This document shows positions 9,060 to 17,911 of a stretch of 54,230 nt of DNA, in pieces. The notes under the pieces are model-generated. The model did not search any database, was not told the DNA's origin, and was given only the letters and a program-made list of their open reading frames with translations. The translations under genes and the position numbers were made by a program. How positions within the stretch are numbered: position 1 is the stretch's first letter; every line of letters begins with the position of its first letter. Source of the DNA: Paraburkholderia sp. CNPSo 3274 (lineage in GTDB: Bacteria; Pseudomonadota; Gammaproteobacteria; Burkholderiales; Burkholderiaceae); the NCBI RefSeq assembly GCF_024206475.1, contig NZ_JAMBPR010000061.1, positions 1 to 54,230 of the forward strand. Direction: 5' to 3'.

Positions 9060-9302
9060 ATGCATATGGCAAACGTCATGGAGTATCACGGCTGTGAGGT
9101 TCGGCCGGTCGTGACCGGGACTGGCCAGGGCCGCTACGCGGCAGCGGCCATCGTCACCGGCCGGGACGGCGAAGCCCGAACGCTCGGGGTTGACGCAGAC
9201 TTCGCCAACAGCGACGAGGCGTGCGATGAAGCCCTGGAGGCCGCCGTCGCCTGGATCCAGCAACGTTCCGTTGGTTCATGGCGGTATGTTCGACGGAGCT
9301 AG
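9060..9302 (+). CDS. Small conserved-looking hypothetical protein
   Basis: An 80-residue protein (MHMANVMEYHGCEVRPVVTG...) with AAAIVTGRDGEARTLGVDADFANSDEACDEALEAAVAWI, a beta-rich start and a helix at the end. AAGGGG is 8 bases ahead of the first ATG; a second ATG two codons on is also usable. No known domain recognised. It resembles the 92-residue protein at 8176 in general layout. Confidence 0.55.
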   Translation: MHMANVMEYHGCEVRPVVTGTGQGRYAAAAIVTGRDGEARTLGVDADFANSDEACDEALEAAVAWIQQRSVGSWRYVRRS

Positions 9303-9422
9303 CCCACCGGCCACGAGCGTTCGTCTGTTTGTGAAGCGGGAACTGGCCGGTGCTGCCCACGGCGCGACCGGTCGTATTCCGGTGCAGCCTGGCTGGCTCA
9401 AACGTGTTGCAGGGGAGAAGGG

Positions 9423-9908
9423 ATGAGAGGGACGCGAGTTATGGATCCGTCTGAAGACGCGCTCTATCAACGCGTCCGGCTGATGCTTTTTAGCGCTGAC
9501 CTGCCGGTACAGCGTCTGCAAGCCGACGTTGAAGACATCGGACGTTTCACTGCGCCGGACGTGCGCTCCCCGCACCTGCGCCTCGTTGAGGCGATGCCGG
9601 CGCTTACGCCGGCTGCCGAGGCGATTGTGCGTGCCATGATCCGTGTGTACGGCCCAGAGCTTTTTGGTCCGGGCAGCGCCAGTTCGGGCCTTCGTGCGCT
9701 GTTAAAGGCCGGACCCGTAAAATTCGCACAGACGGCCTTGCTGCTTGGGCCTGACGCTCCGGTGCCGGAGCGCGCCCGTCCGCTCGTCGCGGAGTTCAAC
9801 CGCATATTCGAGCGTCATCCCAGGAGCGGATTCGCCGAAGCCCGACGCCTGCTCTCGGCGATTGGCCTGCCAGTTGGCTGCGACGAGCCTCCCCAGACCA
9901 GTCGCTAG
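9423..9908 (+). CDS. Hypothetical soluble protein
   Basis: A 161-residue protein with no signal peptide or clear membrane segment. It contains YQRVRLMLFSADLPVQRLQADVEDIGRF and a run of helices up to LVAEFNRIFERHPRSGFAEARRLLSAIGLPV. The ATG at 9423 has GGGGAGAAGGG upstream; an ATG six codons later is an alternative. Not recognised as a named family. It is the last of a run of small plus-strand genes behind the Hsp20 pair. Confidence 0.55.
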   Translation: MRGTRVMDPSEDALYQRVRLMLFSADLPVQRLQADVEDIGRFTAPDVRSPHLRLVEAMPALTPAAEAIVRAMIRVYGPELFGPGSASSGLRALLKAGPVKFAQTALLLGPDAPVPERARPLVAEFNRIFERHPRSGFAEARRLLSAIGLPVGCDEPPQTSR

Positions 9909-10189
9909 CGCTAGCGCGACCAGAACGGGGCAAATCGGGACGAACGAGCCGCGCCGGACACTACGCCGCCCGGTCAAGTTTGTGCCGCACAGGCCGTGCC
10001 GTTCAGACTATCGCGCGCGCGACACGAAAAACGGCCGCCATGTCGGCAGGGTGCAGCGGCCCCGAAGGTTGCAACCACCATGAAAAGCCGGGCAGGCGCT
10101 GGCCGTCCACTTTCCCGTGGATCGCCGGCGGCCGCCACACGGATCCCGTCGCGGACCGGCTCGCGGCGTCGGGTGTACCGCCAAACGGC

Positions 10190-10232
10190 AAAAGAAAAAA
10201 GAGCCCGTCACACTCTCGGGAATGCGACGGGC
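10190..10232 (-). terminator. Rho-independent terminator with no obvious gene upstream
   Basis: On the minus strand GCCCGTC pairs with GACGGGC around a 16-base loop, followed by TCTTTTTTCTTT. No protein gene precedes it on that strand for ~550 bases, back to tRNA-Lys. Confidence 0.6.
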
Positions 10233-10740
10233 ACAAGATCCGGGAGCCGTTGCGAGAACTCCCAGGGGCTGGGTGAGCGCGACTACCGCGCACCCGCTTC
10301 GAACCTTGGCAGGCGCGTTGCGGGGTGTCTATACGGCCTGTGTCCGGGTGAAAGGCTGTCGGCGTGATCTCCAGCGGGCGGTCGGACGCGATCCTTTTTC
10401 TTCATCGGTCGCGAGGCTTGCGTCGAGGTGTCCTGATGACGCTCAGGTCATGAGTGGTACGCACGCAAAGCGTATTCTTGATTCCAGCGGGCGATCTGCA
10501 CGACTCCGGATTGAAGGCTTCACGCCTGCGGGAAGACCGCGTCGCGTTGAGCGGGACGATAGCGGGCCAGCAATGGACGACACTGCGCAGCACGTACGGA
10601 GATGCTGATGCGCGTGCAGGTCAAAACCGGGTCGGCGTGGACCGCGCGGATTCGTGGCGCCGTGATCCGGTCCACAGGTCGGCCATGCGGCAGTGTGCCG
10701 GGAAACCGGCGCTTCGCCGTCCCGGCGCGGGCCTTCGCCC

Positions 10741-10761
10741 CAAAAGGCCAGGATTGGCCTT
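10741..10761 (-). terminator. Hairpin terminator after tRNA-Lys
   Basis: On the minus strand AAGGCCA, a four-base loop and TGGCCTT form a perfect 7-bp stem that runs into TTTT-like bases, 21 bases past the tRNA 3' end. The T tract is short. Confidence 0.5.
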
Positions 10762-10781
10762 CAGGAACGGCTGGCTGAATG

Positions 10782-10854
10782 TGGGCCGTACTGGGTTCGA
10801 ACCAGTGACCAACGGATTAAAAGTCCGCTGCTCTACCAGCTGAGCTAACGGCCC
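10782..10854 (-). tRNA. tRNA-Lys (anticodon UUU)
   Basis: A complete cloverleaf of 73 bases. The acceptor stem is GGGCCGT/ACGGCCC, the D-arm contains TAGCTCAGCTGGTAGAGC, the anticodon loop is CTTTTAA with anticodon TTT, and the T-arm has GGTTCGAACC. The discriminator is A; CCA is not encoded. It could serve as an integration site, but no attachment repeat was found. Confidence 0.95.
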
Positions 10855-10896
10855 CGCTCACCCGAAGCGTGCGACGGGTTTTTTTGGCGGCTGGTC

Positions 10897-11460
10897 CTAG
10901 CCGATATCAATCGGGCGACTCGCTGAGCGCGCGGGCTCCGTTTTCGGCACGGTCAATGTGAGCACGCCGTTATCAAATTTTGCCAGGGCGTGATCGGGAT
11001 CGGCGTTCTCCGGCATCGGGATCGTGCGCATGAAGCTCCCATGGGCGCGCTCCAGCCGGTAGCAGCCGTTTTCCTCGCTGCGCACATCCTGCTTTTTTTC
11101 GCCGCGCAGCACGAGCGCCCCGTCCTCAACGCTCACGTTCACGTCTTCGCGCTCCATGCCGGGCAGCTCGGCGGTGATGCGCAGTACCTTCCCTTCGTCG
11201 ACAACGTCGATGCGGGGCTGGAAGCGCGATGAACTGAAGTCGCCAAACCATCGTTCAAGCACGCCCCGACCCGCAAACGGGTCATGAAAAAACTCCTCGA
11301 CGGCGCGCCACTGGTCCCGAGAGAACAGCCGCGGAATATCGGGCCACGAAGCCCGCCATTGATCGCCCGCCGGCTGACTTTCCGGGCCGTCCGCGTCGGA
11401 CTTGCGGGCTGCCCCGCGAAGGAACTTGAAGGGACTCCACTTTTTGCGGTCGGTGTTCAT
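10897..11460 (-). CDS. Hsp20/alpha-crystallin small heat-shock protein (third copy)
   Basis: A 187-residue small heat-shock protein with a longer N-terminal arm than the other two (MNTDRKKWSPFKFLRGAARK, then FSRDQWRAVEEFFHDPFAGRG). The alpha-crystallin domain covers ~82-180, with PRIDVVDEGKVLRITAELPGMERED and FDNGVLTLTVPK. GGAGGAGGATGCG stands before the chosen ATG, so the longer open frame is rejected. The gene is divergent from the small-gene run and has its own sigma-32-like promoter. It is probably a distinct class from the tandem pair and could be active under different conditions. Confidence 0.93.
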   Translation of the reverse strand: MNTDRKKWSPFKFLRGAARKSDADGPESQPAGDQWRASWPDIPRLFSRDQWRAVEEFFHDPFAGRGVLERWFGDFSSSRFQPRIDVVDEGKVLRITAELPGMEREDVNVSVEDGALVLRGEKKQDVRSEENGCYRLERAHGSFMRTIPMPENADPDHALAKFDNGVLTLTVPKTEPARSASRPIDIG

Positions 11461-11628
11461 CGCATCCTCCTCCAGGATAGGCCACGAACGATCAGCTCTC
11501 AGGCGCCGATGCCGAGATCCTTTCCGTGCAAATCCGCGGTGCCTGAATATGCCGCTTTCTGCGGTCAGATGAAGTGCCCGAAACATGTAGCGCGCTGAGA
11601 TTGAAGCGGCGATCCCTGGGCGAAATTC

Positions 11629-11657
11629 AAGATAGGTCGCCGAGAGCAAATTTCAAG
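11629..11657 (-). promoter_or_regulatory. Candidate heat-shock promoter for the third Hsp20 gene
   Basis: On the minus strand CTTGAAA (11657-11651), 15 bases, then CTATCTT (11635-11629), about 170 bases before the ATG. It has the same form and spacing as the promoters of groES and the first Hsp20 gene. Confidence 0.55.
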
Positions 11658-12057
11658 GGTTCTGCGCGTTTCGAGCGGTTTCAACGGCCTGTGCTTATGT
11701 CCGGCTCGAGGGGGGCCGGTAGAGCGAGGGACCGCGTCGTTAAATTCAATTTATCAGTTGCCAGGCAATGGCAGCGCACGTGTAGCCGTTGCGCCGCAAT
11801 CGTGAGGAAGTTCCGGAACCCGGCGAGATGCCCGACGTGCCCAGTCTCATAGACGACGCAGTTATGCGCACGAATCGGCCTTTGACGTTCCCTTGATTCG
11901 AGGACAGCCACGGCCAAACGCGCCCAGCGATAGGCAACAGGTTTGATACGAAAGAAAGACGTTGATGGATGCTGCTGGATTCCGTCTGCGGGCCGTGAGT
12001 TGCACGCAGGCGTGCGGGCAGTTTCGTACCACCCGCACGCGCGATGCAACGCTCGCC
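11658..12057. other. Stretch with no recognised gene
   Basis: This region separates the third Hsp20 gene's promoter from the CsbD gene. Open frames on the minus strand lack motifs and ribosome binding sites. Part is less GC-rich than the surroundings. Nothing further was identified. Confidence 0.35.
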
Positions 12058-12258
12058 TTACTCGCGGTCCTCCTCGCGATCATCGGCGGCATCCTTCGCG
12101 GCGTCCTTCAGGTCGCCTGCCTTCCTCTGTGTTTCGCCCGCCCCCTGCTGGACGTCGCCCTTGAGTTCCTGGGACTTGTTTCCGGTGACTTTTCCAGCGA
12201 CTTCATTTGCCTTGCCTTTGAGCTTTTCAGCTTCGCCTTTCACGTGGTCCTTGTTCAT
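12058..12258 (-). CDS. CsbD-family stress protein
   Basis: A 66-residue hydrophilic protein beginning MNKDHVKGEAEKLKGKANEVAGKVTGNKSQELKGDVQQ, the hallmark of CsbD/YjbJ proteins: a four-helix bundle with repeated K-G and GD-Q motifs. Such proteins are general-stress induced and of unclear biochemical role. GGAGAGGTGTC precedes the ATG. The tail ends in a charged DDREEDRE stretch. It is divergent from the YihY-type gene, with a ~185-base gap that should hold both promoters. Confidence 0.88.
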   Translation of the reverse strand: MNKDHVKGEAEKLKGKANEVAGKVTGNKSQELKGDVQQGAGETQRKAGDLKDAAKDAADDREEDRE

Positions 12259-12443
12259 GACACCTCTCCCAATATGTTCGCGCCGGACGCGCGCATTCCT
12301 TCCGCAACGGTCGTGCCTGATGTCACCGGCAGGCGGGGCCAATCAGGCACCGCGCCCCGCCCGGTGCGTTCGTTTCGGGAGGTATCAGGCTTGCGGCTGG
12401 TCCGATGTCCATCGGTCCTCCCTCGAGCCTCCGGAGCCATGCG

Positions 12444-13322
12444 ATGAAAGGACGCTCCCAGCCTGTTCGCGCGCGCAGTCGCACGGGCCTTCGCGGTTGC
12501 TGGGCCGTTGCGTCGAAAGCAGTCAACCGTTTCGGCCGGGACCGCTGTTCGACTCTCGCGGCGAGCATCGGATTCTTTTCGGCTTTTTCGCTCGCCCCCA
12601 CCTTGATCATTGCGCTCGCCATTGCGGGACGGGTTTTCGGTGCGGACGCTGCCCGGGGCAGACTGTTTGCCCAGATCCACGACATCATGGGAAATGACGC
12701 GGCGGCGGCCATGCAGGCGATCGTCGCGCACGCTCACCGTTCCGGGCAGGGTGGCTTCGCAGCTTTCGTATCGGTGATACTGCTGGCTATAGGCGCATCT
12801 GCGACATTCACTTCGCTCAATACGGCGCTCGATGTGGTTTTCGACGAGCTTGCGCTCAAGAACCGCAGCAGCATCTCGATGCTCATACGGGCGCGGTTGA
12901 TGTCCCTGGGCATGGTCATGGGCGTCGGATTTTTGCTGGTCGTCTCGCTTGTGCTCGATGCGGCCATCGAGTGGGCCGGAGATCATCTGTTCGGCGTTTC
13001 TCCTCTCGCGGTTATCGCGCAAGTGGTCCAGACCGTGTTGGCGTTCGCCGTTCTGGCTGCTGCCTTTGCTGCGCTTATGAAATTCATGCCCGATGCGAGG
13101 GTGCCGCTGAAGCATGCGATATGGGGCGGCCTGGTGGCGGCGCTGTTGTTCTCCGCCGGCCGCCATGTCTTCGGGCTGTATCTCGCACATGCGGGCACCG
13201 CGAACGAATTCGGGGCTGCTGGCTCACTCGCGGTGCTGATGATGTGGCTGTATTTTTCGGCCGCCACCTTCCTGCTGGGCGCTGAAGTGGCAGCGTCGAT
13301 CGGGCGTGCCAGGCTGCGGTGA
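12444..13322 (+). CDS. YihY/BrkB-family inner-membrane protein
   Basis: A 292-residue polytopic membrane protein. The N-terminal cytoplasmic stretch is basic. The family core starts with TLAASIGFFSAFSLAPTLIIALAIAG and continues with LLAIGASATFTSLNTALDVVFD and the late motif AIWGGLVAALLFSAGRHVFGLYLAHAGTANEFGAAGSLAVLMMWLYFSAATFLLGAE. About six membrane segments are visible. The family was once called ribonuclease BN but is a membrane protein of unknown transport or envelope role. GGAG lies 9 bases before the chosen ATG. A second, damaged paralogue is at 14619. Confidence 0.88.
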   Translation: MKGRSQPVRARSRTGLRGCWAVASKAVNRFGRDRCSTLAASIGFFSAFSLAPTLIIALAIAGRVFGADAARGRLFAQIHDIMGNDAAAAMQAIVAHAHRSGQGGFAAFVSVILLAIGASATFTSLNTALDVVFDELALKNRSSISMLIRARLMSLGMVMGVGFLLVVSLVLDAAIEWAGDHLFGVSPLAVIAQVVQTVLAFAVLAAAFAALMKFMPDARVPLKHAIWGGLVAALLFSAGRHVFGLYLAHAGTANEFGAAGSLAVLMMWLYFSAATFLLGAEVAASIGRARLR

Positions 13323-13644
13323 GGCGAGAGGGTCGAAGGCCCCCGACGGGGCCGCATGCGTAGGTTTCGCGCGTCATGTGCGGTCGATCAGTTCCGGGCA
13401 TGCGGGGTCGTTTCTCTGGGCCCTCGGCCATTCCTGAGCGGGTTCAGGCGCTTCAGCGCACGATCTATCGCGGTGACCCGCTTTGCGACGAACGTGCGGG
13501 CACACCACCAGCGCTTTTCACCTATTCGCATCTCGCGGGATGCGGTCGGGGGACGGGCGCAACAGACGTGGCAGTGCTCAACTCCGCCGTGGCCGGAGGA
13601 ACGCCATTTGCGGAGCTGTCCTTACTAGTGCAATGGAGGGCGAG
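13323..13644. other. Short gene-free interval
   Basis: The interval between the YihY-type gene and the DUF2934 gene holds overlapping frames without motifs. No terminator stands out. Confidence 0.35.
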
Positions 13645-13938
13645 ATGGGGAAGACAGTGAGTGAGCAAAAGAGCGCGACCGGCGTATCCGATCGCACAAT
13701 TGATGATGCTGTAGAGGCGTCATTTCCGGCGAGTGATCCGCCGGCGCGTGGCCGAGCGACGAGGATCGATGAACCGCCTGCGGACAGTGACCGGGAGGCT
13801 CGCATCCGGCGTCGCGCATACGAGTTGTGGGACGAAGCGGGATGTCCGGACGACCACACCGACGAGTACTGGTATAGGGCGGAGGCGGAGATTTCAGAAG
13901 CCGGCCCGTCCGGCTCGACGGAGCCTGGTCCGACGTAG
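13645..13938 (+). CDS. DUF2934 domain protein
   Basis: A 97-residue protein. The C-terminal half contains REARIRRRAYELWDEAGCP then DEYWYRAEAEI, a clear match to the DUF2934 pattern (RAYELWE...G.....WxxAE). The N-terminal half includes DDAVEASFPASDPPA, a short motif common to small stress proteins of this group. GGAGG five bases upstream selects the second ATG (MGKTVSEQ). Function unknown; the family often neighbours stress and plant-associated genes. Confidence 0.8.
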   Translation: MGKTVSEQKSATGVSDRTIDDAVEASFPASDPPARGRATRIDEPPADSDREARIRRRAYELWDEAGCPDDHTDEYWYRAEAEISEAGPSGSTEPGPT

Positions 13939-14227
13939 GCAAGCCGTGCCGCACGAGGTCGTCGTGCGTGTTGTTTGCCGCATCTCATACTGCGTCTCAG
14001 CTTCGCTGCCAAAGCCATTTTGCAGCGGGAGTTTCGCTTTTCCGCAATCTTTTCCGCAATGCCAGAGCGGGGCTGCCCTCTGGCTCGCGTCCTGTCGACC
14101 TAGAGGCCGCGCAGGGGGGCACCGGGGGTGGGACAGTCGCTAAGGATCGTTGTTTACATCGGCCCGGTTTGCATCGGCCGCGTAGCCCTTGCGGGATCTC
14201 GCCGTATTTTCAGGTCAATTTCAAGGT

Positions 14228-14470
14228 CTATTGCAATAGAGGCAAACGGGAAGACAATCGAGGTGCAACTCTTCGCAGCGCTGGCGTGTCCTGCTCTGTC
14301 CGGCGGCGCGTTCGCGCAGGCGGCGGGCGGTGGGGCTGGAGGCGGCGGCACGGGTATGAGCACACCGAACTCGCACGGATGCACCGCAACGACCGCGAAT
14401 GCCAGGGGCGCAAACCCATGGGCGTACCCGGCAGCGGCTTCGTCAGTGAGCGCTCGCCTCGGGGCCTGAG
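14228..14470 (+). pseudogene. Small glycine-rich protein remnant (family member 1)
   Basis: The frame encodes a hydrophobic stretch ending in GGAFAQ, like a signal peptide, then GGGAGGGGTGMSTPNSHG. It lacks a good start: after AGAGG the expected start codon position reads GGG. Past ~14410 the sense continues better in another frame (NPMGVPGS), which parallels NTMGNS of the copy at 51.3 kb. It therefore appears to be a decayed copy of a family also found at 45791 and near 51240. Confidence 0.5.
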
Positions 14471-14618
14471 GCGGGCCCGTTTTTCGAAAGAGGTACGGTC
14501 TGTCTCGCAGGGGGACTGGAAGCGCGCCGACTGCGGAGATTTTGCCCGGCGCCCACAACGGGGTCGGTCCGCCCAGGTGGACTCGGGCTGTTCACAACGG
14601 ATGCAAGGTTGAGGACAC

Positions 14619-15568
14619 GTGCACCGGCCGTATAGGCGCAGAGGAACGGGGGTGGCATTTGAGCAAGACCAGCAATCCGCGTGGGCGCGCCTTTCGCTTC
14701 GTGCGTCGCATCCGCTCCGATTCGTGTTCGTGGTGTGCAGGGCGTTCCGGAGCAATCAGGGCCTGCTGCTTGCAGGCGCGATCGCGTACTATGCGTTGCT
14801 CTCGATCGTCCCGCTCCTGATTCTGGCAGCTATCGCATTGAGCCATTTCGTCGGGGAGCAACTGCTGCTGGATACGCTCGCGAACCTGCTCGAATGGCTG
14901 ATCCCGGGCAGTCTGCAGCGATCGTGGCCGAGCTTGCAAATTTCCTTGCTCATCGCGCCGTAGTTGGCTGGTTTCTCGTCGTCACGATGGTGTTTTTCAG
15001 TTCGCTCGCGTCTACCGTGCTCGAGAATGCACTGTCAATCATCTTCGTCCATCGGGTCGCGATCCGGCGCAGACACTTCCTCCTGTCGGCAATCGTGCCG
15101 TACCTGTTCAGCCTCTCCCTTGGTATCGGCGTGCTGCTGGTGACGCTCGTGTCAAGCGGACTGCACGCGGTAGCAAGCGACAGCATCGTGCTGTTCGGCC
15201 ATGCTCTGTCGCTGACTGGTGCGACTCGCGTCGCACTGTATTTATGCGGATTCGCCGGAGAAATTCTCGTCTTGACGGCGATTTATCTGGTCATACCGGC
15301 GGGACGCACGACGTTGCGTCACGCGCTCCTTGGCGCAGTCGCCGCCGGTGTGCTGTGGGAGATAACGCGGCGTGTACTGGTGTGGTATTTTGTGACACTC
15401 TCCCAGGTAAGCGTCGTCTACGGGTCACTGACAACGGCGATCGTCGTGCTTTTCAGCCTTGAAGCGCTGGCTACGCTCATGCTGTTCGGGGCGCAGCTTA
15501 TCGCGGAATACGAGCGCCTCGAGATGCACGGTGGCGATGCGGCTCCGCAGCCTTTAGAGACTGGTTGA
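14619..15568 (+). pseudogene. Second YihY/BrkB-family membrane protein, frameshifted
   Basis: The GTG start at 14619 follows GAGG. The first frame gives SNQGLLLAGAIAYYALLSIVPLLILAAIALSHFVGEQLLLDTLANLLEWLIPG. Near 14904-14910 one base appears lost; the second frame continues IVAELANFLAHRAVVGWFLVVTMVFFSS and runs to QLIAEYERLEMHGGDAAPQPLETG. The joined product (~316 residues) would be a complete polytopic YihY-type protein with about six membrane segments. It differs clearly from the intact copy at 12444, so it is a paralogue rather than a recent duplication. A one-base error in a GGG run would explain the break, so the gene could be intact in reality. Confidence 0.75.
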
Positions 15569-15889
15569 AACGGGGCGCACAATAAGCACCGTACGTAGCG
15601 CTGTGAGGCTTTGGTGGTCGTCTGCGGTGGCCGGCCCCGTGGGCTTCGACGAGCTGCCCCGCGCGCCTGGTCGGCTTGCGCGCCGCCTCCACGGGAGCGG
15701 AGGCGCGCGGGTTCGATCCCACTCTCATCGCGACGCACTAGCAGCTTTCGTCCGCGCAAAAGGCGCGCGCTCCGACCCGCACGACCCGCGAAGCGCTCAT
15801 GACGCAGCCCACACTTCACAGTGCAAAGCCGTCCCGTCTTCCAGCCCTGCCGGGTGCTCGCGTCACGAGCCATCCGCCGGGAACAAGCA
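15569..15889. other. Gap between the YihY-type and Dps-like genes
   Basis: There is no recognisable gene. The reading frames are arginine-rich, as expected for non-coding GC-rich DNA. Confidence 0.35.
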
Positions 15890-16442
15890 ATGCGCACCTT
15901 TTTCCCGCTCGACGTAAAGACTCGCAGCATGGCACCCAGGGATCGCAAAGCTCATGGTGCGGGTACACCGAACCTGAGTACTCCCACCGATCTTGGAGCG
16001 GAGGCTCGTAACGCGGCTTCCGCCGGGCTCACGAATCTGCTGGCCGATGGCTTTGCACTATTCGTCACCTGGAACTTTCACTGGCACGTGAGCGCACCGC
16101 ACTTCCGCGACCATCATCTGCTGCTCGACGACCAGGCCGCACTGGTCTTTGCGATGGTCGATCCCGTGGCAGGGGGCGTGCAAGCTTGGCGGACCAACGC
16201 CGCGCGGTCAGAATGCGTCATTCAAGCGCCTTTTCGACAACGACGCTGCGTTTGTGGCGCCGGAGGCGATGCTCGACGAACTGCGTCGCGACAATAAGTC
16301 CCAGGTCAAATTCATGCGCGAACTCCATCAGCTCTGCTACGACAAGGAACATGTGGAGACGGCGAGCCTGATCGAGAACTGGATCGATCAGACCGAGGAG
16401 CGTGTCTGGTTCCTTTTCGAGACGGCTCGCCATACGCGCTGA
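15890..16442 (+). pseudogene. Dps/ferritin-like DNA-protection protein, frameshifted
   Basis: The first frame reads LGAEARNAASAGLTNLLADGFALFVTWNFHWHVSAPHFRDHHLLLDDQAALVFAMVDPVA, with the ferroxidase-type H-W-H and D-x-x-x-D signatures of Dps. Near 16165-16185 the frame is lost. The other frame then gives FKRLFDNDAAFVAPEAMLDELRRDN and ATASL-like ETASLIENWIDQTEERVWFLFETARHTR. Dps dodecamers sequester iron and protect DNA. The segment around the break (usually GTTLRSI...) is also altered, so more than a single base was probably changed. The start is uncertain: 15890 has GGGAA upstream, 15929 is an alternative. Confidence 0.75.
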
Positions 16443-16768
16443 AATCCCGCCCAATAGCTGGCCGCCGCGGCGCGACGCCTGCAAGCAGTCCCGTGTCGCG
16501 CAGCGCCAGCAGCGCCATCATTCGCCATCACCCAACGCTCCCTCCCTGCGCCATCGTTCGCAACCGTGTCCAACCACGGCTGCAGTGCCTGCGGGCCCTG
16601 GCGTTCCTTTCTTTCTCGCGTGGCACGCGTGATGCGGAATCGTAAGCGGGTACTTCTGGCCCGGTGGGCACATTGCGAGAGCGTGCTCGAGAAGACGGAG
16701 GGAAAACCGGCGAACGGGCGACGGGGCGCGTGGGGGTTGACGCTCCTGATAGAGGTAGGGAGAGTTTT
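16443..16768. other. Gap with no gene found
   Basis: The minus-strand frames across this interval are shadows. A purine-rich segment at 16751-16768 is the ribosome binding region for the next gene. Confidence 0.35.
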
Positions 16769-17236
16769 GTGGCGAACGTCCTGCTGGTTGATGATGAACC
16801 GGAAAATGCGTGCTCCCTCGCGTTGGCGCTCGAGCACAGCGGCCACCGTGTGCACATCACTGGCGACGCGCGGGCTGCCCTGGATTTCATGCGGCGAGAA
16901 AGCATTGAATGTCTTATTACTGACTACCAGATGCCAGACATTGACGGCGTGCAATTGTGTCTGATGATCCGGGCCTGTCCTCGCCTCGCCGGAACGCCGG
17001 TGTTGATGGTCTCGGCTGCGCCAGAACCTGCGGAGTGCCAATGGTGTTGTTCCCAATTTTTTCGAAAGCCGGTGTGCATTGAAGAAGTCATCGAGGCTGT
17101 TGACGCTCATGTCGCAGCGCGGATCACGGTTGGACTGCGCGCAGGGATACACAAGGTTTCACTTCGAGCTGCAATGCGGTGTGGGGCACCCGCCGCCTCA
17201 AGATGGGCTCCGGTGAGATCCGCGTGCTGGCCTTGA
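16769..17236 (+). CDS. Stand-alone response-regulator receiver protein
   Basis: A 155-residue protein starting with GTG (VANVLLVDDEPENACSLALALEHSGH), preceded by GGGAGAG. The receiver domain fills ~1-118, with acidic pocket DDE, phospho-acceptor Asp in ITDYQMPDIDG, Ser/Ala in MVSAAP and Lys in FFRKPV. No DNA-binding domain follows; the last ~40 residues are basic and unstructured and could be frame-degraded. It could be phosphorylated by one of the kinases in the window, but none is adjacent. Confidence 0.8.
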   Translation: MANVLLVDDEPENACSLALALEHSGHRVHITGDARAALDFMRRESIECLITDYQMPDIDGVQLCLMIRACPRLAGTPVLMVSAAPEPAECQWCCSQFFRKPVCIEEVIEAVDAHVAARITVGLRAGIHKVSLRAAMRCGAPAASRWAPVRSACWP

Positions 17237-17353
17237 CCGCAAGCGTGTACCGCCAGGCGCGCCCTGGACACGGCTGCGCATACTGCTCGCCAAGTGGGGT
17301 GGCACACGGCATGCGCTGTAGTCGGCGCAACTCTTAACCGAAAGGAGCGCAAG

Positions 17354-17827
17354 ATGACTATTCTCAATCCCCAAACGAGCGGTACTGGCGCACAGATCGT
17401 CGGCGGGGGTGGCGGCGAAGGCCCGGGCCCAGACGTCATGGCCGCGGCCACGCTTGACGGCAACAAGGTGATTTCCGCCGATGGCGAACATGTCGGCAAG
17501 ATTTCCGACATCATGCTTGACGTGCGTAGCGGTCGCGTCGCGTACGCTGTTCTGTCCGAGGGTGGATTCCTCGGCATGGGCAATACGCTTCATGCGATTC
17601 CATGGAGTGCACTGACACTTGACACCAACGAGAAGTGTTTTCGCGTCGACATCCAGGCACAGCGTATCAAGGACGACCCTGGATTTGATAAGGATCACTG
17701 GCCGTCGATGGTTGATCCGACATGGGGCACGCAGCTGCATGATTACTACAACCGCCGCCCGTACTGGTTGGCAGCCGGCGAGCTTCCGGGACGTGATCCC
17801 GGTGTGAACAACCCGATGGACGTGTGA
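17354..17827 (+). CDS. PRC-barrel domain protein
   Basis: A 157-residue protein. The PRC-barrel core is at ~38-115: VISADGEHVGKISDIMLDVRSGRVAYAVLSEGGFLGMGNTLHAIPWSALTL. A C-terminal extension (HWPSMVDPTWGTQLHDYYNRRPYW) is typical of the Burkholderia/Rhizobiales stress-associated form. AGGAGCGCAAG precedes the ATG. PRC-barrels bind partner proteins or RNA; the precise role of this branch is not known. A strong terminator follows at 17912. Confidence 0.85.
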   Translation: MTILNPQTSGTGAQIVGGGGGEGPGPDVMAAATLDGNKVISADGEHVGKISDIMLDVRSGRVAYAVLSEGGFLGMGNTLHAIPWSALTLDTNEKCFRVDIQAQRIKDDPGFDKDHWPSMVDPTWGTQLHDYYNRRPYWLAAGELPGRDPGVNNPMDV

Positions 17828-17911
17828 CACCATTCAGGTTTAAGGGCGCCTCTGCATCAACAGGAGGATCGACGCGCACCTTCTGTAGAAGAGTCGTATG
17901 AGCGGCAAGTT

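Larger units (their letters stand above)
9909..10781. other. Gene-poor stretch with two minus-strand hairpin terminators
   Basis: No coding frame here is convincing. A plus-strand frame over ~10454-10620 has reasonable composition, but it reads on into antisense tRNA and is not called. Two Rho-independent-like hairpins point along the minus strand (10190-10232 and 10741-10761). Confidence 0.4.

Noticed and set aside
10454..10843. Plus-strand open frame ending in VGRTGFEPVTNGLKVRCSTS
   Set aside because: Its C-terminus is the antisense reading of tRNA-Lys, a well-known artefact; the earlier part has no family match.
10782..10854. Integration site (att) in tRNA-Lys
   Set aside because: No second copy of the tRNA 3' end was seen in the window and no intact integrase lies next to it.
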